A DNA stretch of 64,000 bases, taken from positions 46,026,401 to 46,090,400 of the forward strand of contig CM049317.1 of the NCBI GenBank assembly GCA_026874595.1, read 5' to 3'. A program made the translations under genes and the position numbers. Under the pieces are notes generated by a model. That model did not search any database and was not told the DNA's origin. It worked only from the letters and a program-made list of their open reading frames with translations. The number at the start of each line of letters is the position of its first letter. Within the stretch, counting starts at the first letter, position 1. Origin of the DNA: Sipunculus nudus. Lineage: Eukaryota; Annelida; Sipuncula; Golfingiida; Sipunculidae. This document shows, in pieces, positions 1-11,266 of this stretch.

Positions 1-92
1 TCATCGGGACATGTAGACAATATAATGGATATATGACATGTATAATACCGGATTTGTATGCACAGTCCCAAATGTATTTATTAACTATTAAT

Positions 93-600
93 AACATATA
101 CATGATGAGCTGTATATGCCATTACAGTGATAACATATACATGATGAGCTGTATATGCCATTACAGTGATAACATATACATGATGAGCTGCATATGCTGT
201 TGCAGTGATAACATATACATGATAAGAAGTATATGCTGTTACTGTGATACCATATACATGATGATCTGTATCTGCTGTTTTATTGATAAAAAATGCATGA
301 TGAGAAGTATATGCTGATACAGTGATAACATATAAATGATGAGACGTATATGCTGCTATATTGATCAAATATGCATGATGAGAAGTATATGCTGATACAG
401 TGATAACAAACATGACAAGACGTATATGCTGTTACATTGATAACATACATGACAAGAAGTATATACTGTTATATTGATAACATAAACATGATAAGAAGTA
501 TATACTGTTATATTGATAACATAAACATGATGAGCCGCAAATGCTGTTATACTGATAACATATATATGATTAGAAGTATATGCTGTACAAGGATTGTGGG
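93..600. repeat. 39-bp minisatellite, about 13 copies
   Basis: Imperfect tandem repeat with a core like AACATATACATGATGAG followed by a TATGCTGTTACAGTGAT-like half. The first starts fall at 93, 132, 171 and 210, so the period is 39 bp. Because 39 is divisible by three and the monomer lacks stops in several frames, open frames appear on both strands (13-residue periodic peptides). I read these as a by-product of the period, not as genes. Later copies carry more substitutions and small indels. Confidence 0.9.
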
Positions 601-1136
601 TCTTAATGTTGCTTCCCAGCAATAAATGTTAGTTCTGTTATTGCATCCGATATCATGTGTCGTGTTTCATTTTATAATCTCTCATACCCGTAGCCTAAGA
701 ATAATTGAACGCACCCTATATTTCTCTTCAACGCGAACCTCTTTTAGTAAGGAATTGTGGAATGGTCAGGACTACTTGTCACAACTCCAAATTAAAATTG
801 TCAAGGAAACACCTTCTGTTTACACAGCACATGCCCATGCTCACAAAATATTCCATATTCCTTGAAGCATCCATGTTCATGTTATTTCTTTTTCAATTCC
901 TTTACAACATATTTCATCGGACTATATTCCCCTACATCAATACCTACCCCCATTCACTACATTAATAGCCACCAGACTTTTACTACATGATGAAATTATC
1001 GACGATCAATATGCATAAAATCGTGTTAGGATATTCCACGCAGCCACCGCTTAGAAACTGAAATTATTACTGTTATTAAATGAAATCTTCAAAAATGTAA
1101 ACAAGCGCACCGCAATGGTGACCGCATTAAATATGC
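601..1136. other. Unassigned sequence between minisatellite and gypsy relic
   Basis: No convincing coding exon, RNA gene or repeat boundary is visible. Short open frames lack family features. It may include the eroded 3' part of the neighbouring gypsy element, but I could not align it by eye. Confidence 0.4.
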
Positions 1137-1159
1137 GTGGGTCTTGCAGAGAATTTAAT

Positions 1160-2704
1160 TCAGGTGAGAAACCCTACTGGTAAATTTTGTAAAGTTCTGT
1201 TAGGTTCTGATCTTCTTTGTCGGCATATTTCCTTGAAAACTGTTGCCTTAAGACTGGAACCTTGGTCAGAATGCAGTTCCATGGGAACCCCAAACCTAGC
1301 AACAATATTGTCCACAAAAACTTCGGCAATGTAGTTTAATATTAGTGATTTGGGGGAGCGAAACATTCTGCCTATTTTGTGAATGGTCCTATACTAACAG
1401 TTTCGGACGGGGCACCGACGCGATAACTGACCATTTTAGCCCTCTTAGAAAATGCTGGCGGTTTCCTGCCCTACGTCTTACATCGCGTCACCCATCTTAC
1501 TGTGTCCTTCCAGTAGAAGCGAACCCGCCTGACTTGTTTTGTGGACACAAAGAAGGCCCTTTATTTTCGATTTTGACACATTTTCAGGACCTCTTCCTTT
1601 CCACAATGGCGTCAGCAGTCTCAGTCAAACTTTTTCTCATTCTCCCATCTAACATACACTCAGCCTTCATTCAACTCCAACTGGTCCTAAAGAACCAATC
1701 AAAAATTCACATCGGGACTAAATGCGACACTTCTTCCCATAACGGTCGAGGGAGAATGTGCTCCTTCCAGCCTAAAACAGTTCCAATCTCTTGATCATTC
1801 CTTTGTATCTGCAACAGATACTTTGGGTCCAGTGAAATGTCAAAGTGTCCTTCGTTCCCCTTTCCTGGTCTATCTTTAAGAGTCCGTATAGGATCTAAAA
1901 GCTCATCTGAGGCAACCGTCTTGAAGTTTAGCATTTCAAAATGCACCCATCTGTAACACCATCCCGGTCCTCTTCCTCCTACTATTTGGTGCATCTGCGG
2001 GGGAAGATGTCAGCCTTGTTGTGCCTGTTCCCTGACCGATGTTCAATTTCGAACTGGGAAGAGCTCAATTTTTTAACCATCTAGTTAACTGGCCTTGTGG
2101 TTCCTTCATCCGATACAACCATTTCAGTTGAGTGGGGTGTGTCCTCACAAGAAACTTCTTTCTGTACAGGTAATACCTGTAGTGGTCAATGAAGTACACA
2201 ACAGCCAACAACTCTCGTTTTGTAACGCTGTGCCTTTGTCAATGCTCGGCTCCTATAAGCAATGGGTCTTTCATCTCCATCTACCACCTGCGACAATGCA
2301 CAACCAAGAGCGCTTGCACTGCTGTCGGTGTCTGTCACTGTGATGCTTGATCAGGATAAGCCAAGACAAGCGCAGTGACTGACCTCTTTCTGAGATTTTC
2401 CATTGCACCATCACATTCCTCTATCAAACTAAATGATTTTCTCTTTTCTGACAGACGCCGCAAAATTCCCACAATTTCTTAATATTTTGGTATAAATTTC
2501 GGATAGTATCCAGCCAATCCAAGAAATGTCTTCACTTTGATTTTTAGGTTGTGGCCATTCAGTCACCTTGTTTTCACTAAACTGCGGATAAGTTCCAATG
2601 CCATCAGTGGAAACAGTGCGACTCAGACAAGTGACCTCTGCTCGAAGCAGCTTACATTTCTTTGAGTTAAGCTTTTCTAGAGTGTTCAAGTGTTTTATTT
2701 TCAA
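1160..2704 (-). pseudogene. Decayed Ty3/gypsy retrotransposon pol (RT, RNase H, integrase)
   Basis: Read on the minus strand, three fragments occur in the Ty3/gypsy order. At 2704-2429 is the end of the reverse transcriptase and the connection region, with KCKLLRAEVTCLSRTVSTDG and VTEWPQPKNQSE, the usual 'C.F...V.YLGH.VS..GI..D' neighbourhood. At about 2340-2100 is an RNase H stretch (ALGCALSQVVDGDERPIAY, SRALTKAQ, then IDHYRYYLYRKKFLVRT after a frameshift). At 1366-1160 is the integrase core with DNIVARFGVPMELHSDQG, carrying the second catalytic Asp in the 'HSDQG' box. Frames are interrupted by stops and frameshifts, and no gag, protease or LTR was identified. In life such a polyprotein copies its RNA to cDNA and inserts it; this copy is non-functional. 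Which Ty3/gypsy lineage it belongs to cannot be told by eye. Confidence 0.85.
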
Positions 2705-3075
2705 TAATTATTAGTGTAGCTGTGTTTAGGAAATTATCACTAAGCTCAGGGTGTGTCAGGGTTTTGTGTATTTGTTTTAAAGCATTCGCAAATAGATCTG
2801 CGTGACACTTTGTTGTAGCAGGGACTGTGCCATCGGGGCGTAGTAGAGGTTTAGCCTGTCCTGTATTAGGGTTTGATTTTGAGTTAGAGAAACGTTTGAA
2901 TTGTTTTCAAAATTCACCCGAGTTTTTCAATGATCTAAACTGTTAATATATTCTGACCATTGAGATCGTTTTTGTGCCAAGATAGCGCGATCTACTAACC
3001 TATTTACTCTATTAATACAGTTTTGACTTCCATTGTACGGGTGCGTTGTTGGTAGCGCCTGACTCGTCGCCTTGA
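2700..3075 (-). pseudogene. Jockey-type LINE ORF2 fragment (between endonuclease and RT)
   Basis: Minus-strand translation gives RAILAQKRSQWSEYINSLDH, then FWKQFKRFSNSKSNPNTGQ and RPDGTVPATTKCHADLFAN. This matches, with substitutions, the linker before the RT in the larger LINE at 6211-9002 (QKRKQWNEYITGLDHITN, FWKNFKKFSNSQLNPNTG, RPDGS..., ADLFAETLENIHKTPE). Only about 125 codons remain. The fragment abuts the gypsy RT end at about 2700, so the two dead elements are joined or nested here. Confidence 0.8.
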
Positions 3076-4400
3076 GGCTACCATTTTTTTATTTTTTGAA
3101 TTAAGTTCAACCAGTTTCTATTTTTAACTTTTCTCTCTGTCCTAAGCTTAAAAAGGAAAAGATAGCGCTCGAGCGCCATAGTTGATTCGCACATCAGGCC
3201 TGTGTGATACTTTGTGTTATGTCTGTTGCGATGCAATCTAACTGAAAATGTATGATTATGCCATTTTTAGAAGATCTAACAATATTTATGAGGCCTTCCT
3301 AAAAGCGACCCCAATCAGCTTTAGCGAAATTCCGAAATAATTTAGGCGGGAAAACAATGTGATTTCCAAACAATGTCTTCATGAATCAGGAGATAGTCCG
3401 GTCCGATATACTCCCCTATATAAAACTCGGCGGAGACAATATGTTTTCCAAACTATGATTACCCTCCCACTCAGTCCCCCCCCCCCCCCCCACTCATGAA
3501 GATAAACTGACGAAACTAGTGTCTTAATAATAAATGATCCATTAACCAGAGAGGATCTAAATAATGTTGTCGACAGTCATTACTTCCATCAGTCATATGT
3601 CACTTCACATCGACACTTTATAAAAGTAGCTTTTCTTACAAGACACATTTAATTACCTGAACATCTCTAAAAGATAATATCCATGTATAAGAAATCAGTC
3701 TTAAAACCATAAATACAGGAGGTGTGAAATTACTTAACCAGTCTTATGCAATCATGGAGAAGGTCTCAAACATTAACAAGCTTTGAATATACGAAGGCAA
3801 TCCATGCATTAACTACTGCAAAATCGGCCCTTCATCAATCAACTTGGGCTCAAACTGAATAAAAATAGTAAACTTTTACAACTTTTTGTGCCATTTTGAA
3901 AATCATCATATTAGGAATTGTTGGTCCAAGCCAAAAGAAGTATTAAATTTAGCTTAAATTTATGGTGGTGTGAGGCTTCTATTAATAAATATTTTCCGTT
4001 AAATATGTTTTGTTGTATTGTTGGTGCCTCGTGCAAGGTGATTTTGCGTTTGTTATGTGTCGTGAGCAGTGATGAGAATTCAACATTTTTGCTGGTAAGA
4101 GTAGTCCGTCATCAAAATATGCTCTCACATATTTCTTCGGAGTACTCCCGTCGTCGCATGTTGTAATTCCCTGCTTATTTTTGTGTGGGGGTAAAAAGAA
4201 AGTGTGGTATGATGCTTGTGTGTGTGCAGTGGGGTATGTAGAGAAATCCAGACCTCTTGACTTGGTGGGTGTAGTACCTGAAATATACTAAGCTGAAAAT
4301 TACGTGCAAGTATAGTATTTTGGTGCTATGCTTGTGTTGTGCTTTCTAGATGAGTGGGAATGGTCTGGTATTTTACCACTCAGGTTCTAATAGTGCGGTT
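3076..4400. other. Non-coding spacer
   Basis: AT-rich sequence with a C homopolymer at about 3478-3491. I see no exon, RNA gene or clear repeat. The T-rich, GT-rich tract from about 3930 onward may already belong to the 3' flank of the minus-strand LINE. Confidence 0.4.
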
Positions 4401-4784
4401 TAAATATTTTTTCTATTTTTTGTTTTATGTATTTTTATTTTTATTTTTCTTTTCTTTCTAGTTCTATTCTATCGTCTACTAACTATAACTATTTTATGTA
4501 CATGGGGGAGTGGGGGGGGGATTCTTCTTCCTTCTTCTCAGCCTTGCTTGTAGTGCTGGTTTTCTCTTCCTGCAGCTACAGTCCCTCTTTGTTGGGCTTG
4601 TTGTTTTGATGCCACTTCTAGGACTTCCCTTGGTTGGTGCTTGTATTATCAGCTACAGCTTCAGTCTCCCTTGTTCCAGGTTTTCGTGGTAGATTGTAGC
4701 TGATGTTTGCCTTCTTCAGGGATCTTGGTTTCCTAGGAGGTGGGGTGGGTTGCTTTAGTTTAATTGACTGCTTTACATTTGTTG

Positions 4785-6035
4785 AGGGGGGGGTTATAAC
4801 ATGTGGGGGGGGGGGCTTATGGTGTTGATTTAAGTACTGGGGGGGGAGGGGGGGAGGTTCTGCTACTGTTTGTGGGTGCTGTCCACCGTTTGGCAACTCA
4901 GCTACCCGCTTGTTTATGTATTTATTTGTGGGGGGGGGGGGGGGGGGGGGGGTATTTGAGGGTTTAGGTGAGTGATTTCCAGCAAGCGGGTAACCGATAT
5001 GGGCCCTGCTGTTAACACTCTGGGGTTTTTTGGTTATTTTTCGGACGTTGTCCCTCATTGGGGGGGATTGTTTTTGGGATTTTTATTTTATTTCGGATTG
5101 ATGCCGAGAAAGGGGGGGGGGGGTATAACATGTGGGGGGGGCTTATGGTGTTGTTTTAAGTCCTGGGGGGGGGGGGGTTGCTACTGTTTGTGGGTGCTGT
5201 CCACCGTTTGGCAACTCAGCTACCCATTTGTTTATGTATTTATTTGTGGGGGGGGATTTGAGGGTTTAGGTGAGTGATTTCCAGCAAGCGGGTAACCGAT
5301 ATGGGCCCTGCTGTTAACACTCTGGGGTTTTTTGTTTATTTATCGGACGTTGTCCATCATTGGGGGGGGGTTTGTTTTTTGGGATTTTTATTTTATTTCG
5401 GATTGATGCCGAGAGGGGGGGGTTATAACATGTGGGGGGGCTTATGTTGTTGTTTTAAGTACTGGGGGGGGGGGGGTTCTGCTACTGTTTTGTGGGTGCT
5501 GTCCACCGTTTGGCAACTCAGCTACCCAATTGTTAATGTATTTATTTGTGGGGGGGGGGGGGGGGGGGGGGATTTGAGGGTTTTAGGTGAGTGATTTCCA
5601 GCAAGCGGGTAACCGATATGGGCCCTGCTGTTAACACTCTGGGGTTTTTTGGTTATTATTCGGACGTTGTCCATCATTGGGGGGGAGTTTGTTTTTTTTG
5701 GGATTTTTATTTTGTTTCGGATTGATGCCGAGAGGGGGGGGGGTTATAACATGTGGGGGGGGCTTATGGTGTTGTTTTAAGTACTGGGGGGGGGGGGGGG
5801 TTCTGCTACTGTTTGTGGGTGCTGTCCACCGTCTGGCAACTCAGCTACCCGTTTGTTTATGCATTTATTTGTGTGGGGGGGGGGGGATTTGAGGGTTTAG
5901 GTGAGTGATTTCCAGCAAGCGGGTAACCGATATGGGCCCTGCTGTTAACACTCTGGAGTTTTTTGGTTATTATTCGGACGTTGTCCACCATTTGGCAACT
6001 CAACTGTCCTGTTGTGGTCTGGTTATTTGGTGGGG
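4785..6035. repeat. G-rich tandem array, unit about 302-317 bp
   Basis: The landmark GTGAGTGATTTCCAGCAAGC begins at 4968, 5270, 5587 and 5901, giving spacings of 302, 317 and 314 bp, with partial units at both ends. Each unit carries three or four runs of 7 to more than 20 G on the plus strand, separated by conserved segments (GGGCCCTGCTGTTAACACTC, GGTGCTGTCCACCGT). Length differences lie mostly in the G runs. On the LINE strand the runs read as C and, in one frame (5058-4618), encode a proline-rich peptide with conserved flanks such as KRVAELPNGGQHPQ. The array lies downstream of the LINE ORF2 stop, so it is either the LINE 3' UTR or a separate inserted satellite. Confidence 0.85.
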
Positions 6036-6210
6036 GGGGGGGGGGGGTTTAGGTTTTAGATCCCCTTGGTTTTAGGTTCCTTAGGTGGGTTACATGTCGT
6101 GTCTACACATCGACATGTAGCCCCAGAGCTTTCAACCTGAGGGGGGGGGGGGGGGGGGTTGTAGCATGTGGGGGGGGGGGGGGGGTTTACCTGTGGAGGG
6201 GGGAATTATT

Positions 6211-9002
6211 TTAATTTGTGTTTTCTTGTAGTATATTAAGTGGGGTTAGATGTTTGTTTTTAGGTTTGGTTCTTCTGTGTGTAGTGATAATTTCTGCAAT
6301 TTTGGGATTGTTTTTAATTCTGTTGTAGGCGTTGGTTGATTGTTCTGTTATGTAGTCTAGTATTTTTGGTGTGTTAGTTTGTTCTCTTAATATGTTGGTA
6401 TTTGTTCGTCTCCTTGCTCTTAGGATGGCTCGGAGTGCATTATTCTGTTGTACTTCTAATTTTTTTAAGGTAAGTTTTGGGGGCTCCTAGGAAGGCTATG
6501 GATCCATATATGCCTATTTGGCGGATCCATTGTTTATATAGGTAGGTAGCGGTCTCGATGGAGGGTCCTTCTCTCAGTCTGCACACTTTTTTAAGGGCAT
6601 TTGTGCGTTGCCACATTCTGTGTGTTATGTCTTCTATGTGTGTTTTCCAATTGGCTCTTTCATCAAAAGAAAGGCCTAGGAATTTTGCAGTTTTGGATTC
6701 TTTGAGGTCTTTCTCTTGTAATTCGAGAGTTTCAAACCATTTGTTTTTTATGGCCTTGGTGAATAGGACTGTTTGGGTTTTGTCTGGGTTGAGTTTTATT
6801 CTCCATCTGTTGCACCAGTTACTGATGCGGTCTAATTGGGCTTGTACCAGGGTGCCAGCCAGTTCGGATTTTTTGCTGGTTGCCCATATGGCTATGTCGT
6901 CAGCAAATTGTGACACTTGTGCCTGCTGGCTGGTTTTAGGTAGATCATTTACGTATATTATAAACAGTACTGGACTCAGGACTGAGCCTTGGGGAGTTCC
7001 AGCCTGTAGTGTTATTTCTCTGGAGTGGGTGCCATTTATGTTTACTTTGAGTGTTCTATCTTGTAGAAATGATGATAGAATTCTAATTAATTTGTTTGGG
7101 AGTTTGGTTCTCATGAGTTTTAGTCTTAGTCCTTCAATCCAGACTGCATCGAAAGCCTTTTCCACATCGAGGAATGTGGCTAATGTGGCTTCGGCTTTTT
7201 GGAATCCATTGTGGATTGATTGACTTAGTCTGAATAGTTGATCTGTAGTGGACCTACCTGCTCTAAAGCCTGCCTGGTTTTCATTAAAGAAGGGACCGCC
7301 TAATTCTGGGGTTCTGTTTTCGAGGAAGTTTGTTATTCTGTTTTTAATTATTTTTTCAAATAATTTTCCTAGACATGGAAGAAGGCTAATTGGCCTGTGG
7401 TTTTTAGGTAATTCTGTTTCTTTATTTGGTTTAGGAATCATGGTGACTAGAGCAGTCTTCCATACTGCTGGGAAGTAGCCCCATGTCAGGCATAGATTAT
7501 AAAGGCCTGCAATTCTGTATAGTCCTATGTCTGGTATCTTTTTAAGTATTTTGTAGTTTATCTTATCTATTCCTGGGGCTGATTTTCCTTTGCATGTGCT
7601 TAGTGCTCTTTTTATTTCTATTATTGAGATGGGCCGAGTAGTGTCGGAATCATCTCCTGGTTCTGTGGTGGGTTGGTTTAGCGGAGTGAATAAAGTTTTG
7701 TTTATGTTTAAGACTTCATTGACTTGTTGTTTGAATTTGTCATCATAGTGTTCATTTTCTGGTGTTTTATGTATATTTTCTAGGGTTTCAGCGAATAAGT
7801 CTGCCCTCTCATTTGCTGAAGTAGCTGTTGAGCCATCTGGGCGTGTTAATGTTTTGATTTTGCCGGTGTTTGGGTTTAATTGGGAATTTGAGAATTTTTT
7901 AAAATTTTTCCAGAAATCCCCTAGATTTGTAATGTGGTCTAAGCCTGTAATGTATTCATTCCACTGTTTTCTTTTTTGTGCTAGGATTTTGTCTTTTACT
8001 TGTTTGCTGAGGTAGTTATAATGTGTTTTGTCATCTGGGTGCCTAGTGGTCTGATATTTTGTCCTGGCTTTTCTTCTAAGTTTTACCAGGTGTTTTATGT
8101 CTGGGGTAAATTTCCACCAGTTTCTGTTTGTTACTTCTTGTTCTGGTGCTACTGTGTCTATTGCTTTTCTAATGGTGTTTGTGATGCTGTCAGTTACTAT
8201 GTCGATTTGTGTGTGTGATATTATTAGGGAGTTATCGGGGTCTATCATGTTTTCTGTTATTATTTTATTAAATTTGTCCCAATCTGCTTTTTTTAGGTTT
8301 CTGTATAATTTTGGTGGGTTGGTTTTTGGTTGCCAGTCTATTTTTGTGTGTATGGGGAGGTGGTCTGAGCCTAAGTCCTCCCCAACACTGAATTCTGTGA
8401 CTATAGCGACATCTGGTGATGATATTGCTAAGTCTAGTATGTTCCATTGGCCTGTTGTGCTTTGAGTAAAAGTGGATTCTGTGTTGTTTATTAGCACTAG
8501 ACTGCCGTCGGACATTTCATCCATTAGTATTTTCCCTGATGTGTTTGTGTACCTGGCACCATATTGTGTATGTGGGGAGTTTAGGTCTCCCATTATGATA
8601 AAGTGTGGGCTTTTATTTTTTATTTTCCTGAATATTTCTTTTTTTTATTTTTTCTAGTGGTGGATTATAGTAGGCAATTATGTCTAGAAATGGCATGTTG
8701 CCTTCTATACCGTTTATTCTGATGGATAGGATTTCATCTTCTGTTTTATTAAACCAGTTATTTATGGAGTAGTCCAGTTTACTATTAATGGCAATGGCTA
8801 CTCCGCCTCCTCTATCTTCCCTGTCCTTTCGACATAGGGTGTAGTTTCCCAATGAGAAATGGGAGCTTGGTGATAGCTTGGTTTCTGTGAATAATGCAAT
8901 GTCTATTTTGTGTTCAGTTAAGTAATTTAGGATTTCAGTTTGTTTGTTTTTGATTGAATTTGCATTTAGGTGCATTAAATTAAGTGTACTCTGTTTGTTC
9001 AT
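6211..9002 (-). pseudogene. LINE ORF2: endonuclease plus reverse transcriptase, two frameshifts
   Basis: About 930 codons from an ATG at 9002 to a TAA at 6213-6211. The N-terminal part (9002-8613) is an APE-like endonuclease start (LNANSIKNK, TETKL). The frame shifts by one base in a T-rich run near 8638-8656 and continues with GDLNSPH and GSDHLPI, the other endonuclease boxes. The RT follows: LVTMIPKPNKETELPKNHRP, NQAGFRAGRSTTDQL, FLDVEKAFDAVW (catalytic Asp), GTPQGSVLSPVLF and QFADDIAIW (FADD in place of the common YADD). A second shift in a 7-T run at 6460-6466 separates the main frame from a natural C-terminus containing NNALRAIL, about 80 residues long. The protein nicks target DNA and primes cDNA from the nick. 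Calling it inactive rests only on homopolymer indels. Confidence 0.9.
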
Positions 9003-9030
9003 GTTATTCTGTGGTTGGTTTGGGTTGAAT

Positions 9031-10235
9031 TTACAGTTGATGCGTTTTGTGTCCTGTCTTATGCATAAGGAAGTCTCTGACTTCAGCAGTTGACAGGTTT
9101 ATTTTTAGTTTTGCTATCAGGTTTTTTGTAGTTTCGCATGCTACTGCTGAAACTGTTGCTATGCTGGGCTTTGTTTTGTTGGAGGTTGTTTTTTGGTTTA
9201 TTCTGTTGGTTTTGCTTTGTACTGTTGGGATGCTGGTGTTTTTTGTTCCTCTGATTGGTATTTGACTGGTGCTGGGTTTTGGGGCTGGGTTAGATTTTGT
9301 TTGGGGGGTGGGTAGGAGTGTCTTATTTTGTTTCTGTTTGGGCACTGTGTGTTTGTGTTGTGTTACTTCTATTTGCATGAGTTTGGGGATGGGTTTGGGT
9401 GGTTGGCTTGTTTTTGGTTCTGTGGTTTGTTTGTTTTTGGTTTTATTTTGTGTTATGTTTTGGTAGATTTTCTTATAGTTTGGGCACCCTTTATATCGTG
9501 ATCCATGCTCAGTGCTTTTGCAGTTTGAGCATTTTGTTGGTTTTTCGCATGGGTTTTCTCTGCTGTGATTGTGTCCTTTTTCACCGCATTTATTACATAT
9601 GGGCATAGATTTGCATTCAGTGGCCCTGTGTCCAAATTTTTCGCACTGGAAACACTGTTTGACTTCAGGTCTTTCTTTGAATTCTGTTAGTTTGTATGTT
9701 TTGAACCCTACATTAATAATTTCTTTTTTTGCCGCTAGGGCGCACTGTTCTGGGGTGTTAAAGTCTAGTTTGACTGTCCATGTTTGTCCTTGTTTGTTTT
9801 GAAATCTGGTGACTTTACATACACCTATGGATTCTGTGGCTTGTAGGATACTTTCTTCGCTGAAGCTTGGGGAGATTTTGTTCAATATTAGGGATGTTGA
9901 GGCTTGGGGGGGGGGGGGGGGGGGTGCTGGTTTTGGATTGACTACTTTTACATTTTGGAGTTGGGGTACTGCTCTCATTTTTTCAGGTCTTTGATTTTTG
10001 AGATGTCTTCATCAGTTTTACACCAGAATGTTAGGATGCCTTTGTAGTGATTGTAACTGGTATGGGAGATGGTGTGTTTTGGGTGGATTTTTCTAATGAT
10101 TTCAGCTACTTTGATTTCATCCTGAGCTATGTAGGGGTCTATTCCAGTAACTGAGACTGGTTTTCCAGGTTTCTTCTCTTTTTTGGTTTCTTTGTTTTCA
10201 GTAGATTTTGGGGTGATCGGTTTTGGCTTAACTTG
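9031..10235 (-). pseudogene. LINE ORF1: gag-like protein with CCHC zinc knuckles, one frameshift
   Basis: Nucleic-acid-binding ORF1 upstream of ORF2. The 9978-9031 part begins after a proline run (a G homopolymer at 9907-9926), then an RRM-like/PRE_C2HC-type region (LNKISPSFSEESILQATESI) and three knuckles: CFQCEKFGHRATEC (CX2CX4HX4C), a CNKCGEKGHNHS-type motif, and CSNCKSTEHGSRYKGC. A Lys/Thr/Pro-rich linker and a short C-terminus follow. Upstream, at about 10235-9984, another frame continues the same protein (VSVTGIDPYIAQDEIKVAEI ... GILTFWCKTDEDISKIKDLK) and is joined through a 6-T run at 9978-9983. The ORF1 stop lies 28 bp before the ORF2 ATG, a spacing compatible with reinitiation. The true N-terminus is missing, so the element is 5'-truncated here. 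Confidence 0.85.
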
Positions 10236-10240
10236 GACGA

Positions 10241-10969
10241 TTTAGGAATTGTTGGTGTCATCACCGTCATTCTACAAACTAGGCGTCATATATTTTTTTC
10301 ACCGAGTGGTCAACAGGAAACAGCCATGAAGAGATATTTTATATTCTCCCAACTCATTCAATCTACCATTTATAAACACAACTCATGCCATTTTGGTAGA
10401 TATATATATTCAACAACAGTACAATATTACAGTGACAGTAGTTCACATTATAAACCTCCTGTTATTTCTTTACTGTGAATGGTAATCAGTATGTATACTT
10501 TCATATAGGGGGTGACAATTCCGCGCATAAATCCTCCAAGATCAAGACTTGATGGTGTCTGTGAAGAAGTCTAACATATCATTATCCCGAATCAGGCCAG
10601 CCTCAGTGTGTGAAGAGAGTGTATAAAACCAGCATCCAATGCCTAAACACTACAGAAAAATTATACACCACAAGATTTCTGAGACAGAAGCACATATAAC
10701 ATACTTTATTGTTGCTCTAACCCATTTGCAAGTTTTTGATCTCCACTCCTAACGCAAGTGTCTCTGAGGAGAAAACCAGACACTTTATACAGACTTGTCA
10801 GTCACAGGTAATGCACAAAACCAATAGTGCCTTCAGCATCATCAGAACACTAGTCTCTGAGATATTTTTATGATTAAAACACCAACAATATATTTTGCTG
10901 ATTTTGCATCCGGTCAAATTCATTCACAGTCATGAGGTTATTACAAATCATGATATCCTAAAATAACCC
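10241..10969. other. Flank and probable 3' UTR of MRPL45
   Basis: Between the LINE 5' edge and the MRPL45 stop codon. No exon or repeat recognised. The part next to 10970 is probably the 3' UTR of the minus-strand gene. A poly(A) signal was not assigned with confidence. Confidence 0.4.
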
Positions 10970-11266
10970 CTATGAGAGAGCAGCTGAGGGCTGTTCACTG
11001 GACTGCTTTGATCCCATTGTTACATTTTCTGGCACAGTGTCACTTGATTTTTGTTCCTCCTCAACAGGTGGCACTGCAGGCTGGCGCAGAGTTTTCCTGA
11101 CAGGTGCTCTTGGAGGCATCCAGTCTGGGATGATTTTGGCGTGGATACGCCACTGACCGTATTCATCAGCGAGATGTTTCTCAAAAACCACATACTCCAG
11201 CACGTCCTTCAGTAAATTCTCACTGCCATACAGGAGTCTCCCAAAGCGGTCATACAAGGCCAATGT
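10970..11266 (-). CDS. MRPL45: MRPL45 terminal exon
   Basis: Begins after a TTTCTGTTGCAG acceptor with the codons for [14 protein letters not shown], matching the conserved 'TLA.YDRFGRL.YG' block, and ends at a stop at 10970. It encodes 98 residues: the end of the Tim44-like fold ([23 protein letters not shown]) and a low-complexity C-terminal tail of about 45 residues rich in Pro, Glu and Ser. The acceptor side is copied twice more into the intron (see the 103-bp repeat). Confidence 0.93.
   Translation of the reverse strand, partial: TLALYDRFGRLLYGSENLLKDVLEYVVFEKHLADEYGQWRIHAKIIPDWMPPRAPVRKTLRQPAVPPVEEEQKSSDTVPENVTMGSKQSSEQPSAALS

Larger units (their letters stand above)
4400..10240 (-). 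mobile_element. Jockey-clade-like non-LTR retrotransposon (LINE)
   Basis: Element reading right to left: ORF1 (gag-like, about 10235-9031), a 28-bp gap, ORF2 (endonuclease and RT, 9002-6211), then a long 3' region holding the G-rich tandem array at 4785-6035 and ending near a T-rich stretch at about 4405-4460 (A-rich on the element strand). Two ORFs with CCHC knuckles and an APE-type endonuclease fit the Jockey/CR1 assemblage. The 5' edge near 10240 looks truncated, because the ORF1 frame is closed by a stop immediately upstream. All three disruptions are in A/T homopolymers, so the copy is either young with slippage mutations or affected by homopolymer sequencing error. The exact 3' end and target-site duplications were not found. 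Confidence 0.8.

Noticed and set aside
4972-5892. Plus-strand Gly/Trp/Leu-rich open frames
   Set aside because: Generated by G homopolymers in the 310-bp array; frames change with run length between units.
6558-8657. Plus-strand open frames across the LINE
   Set aside because: Antisense shadows of ORF2.
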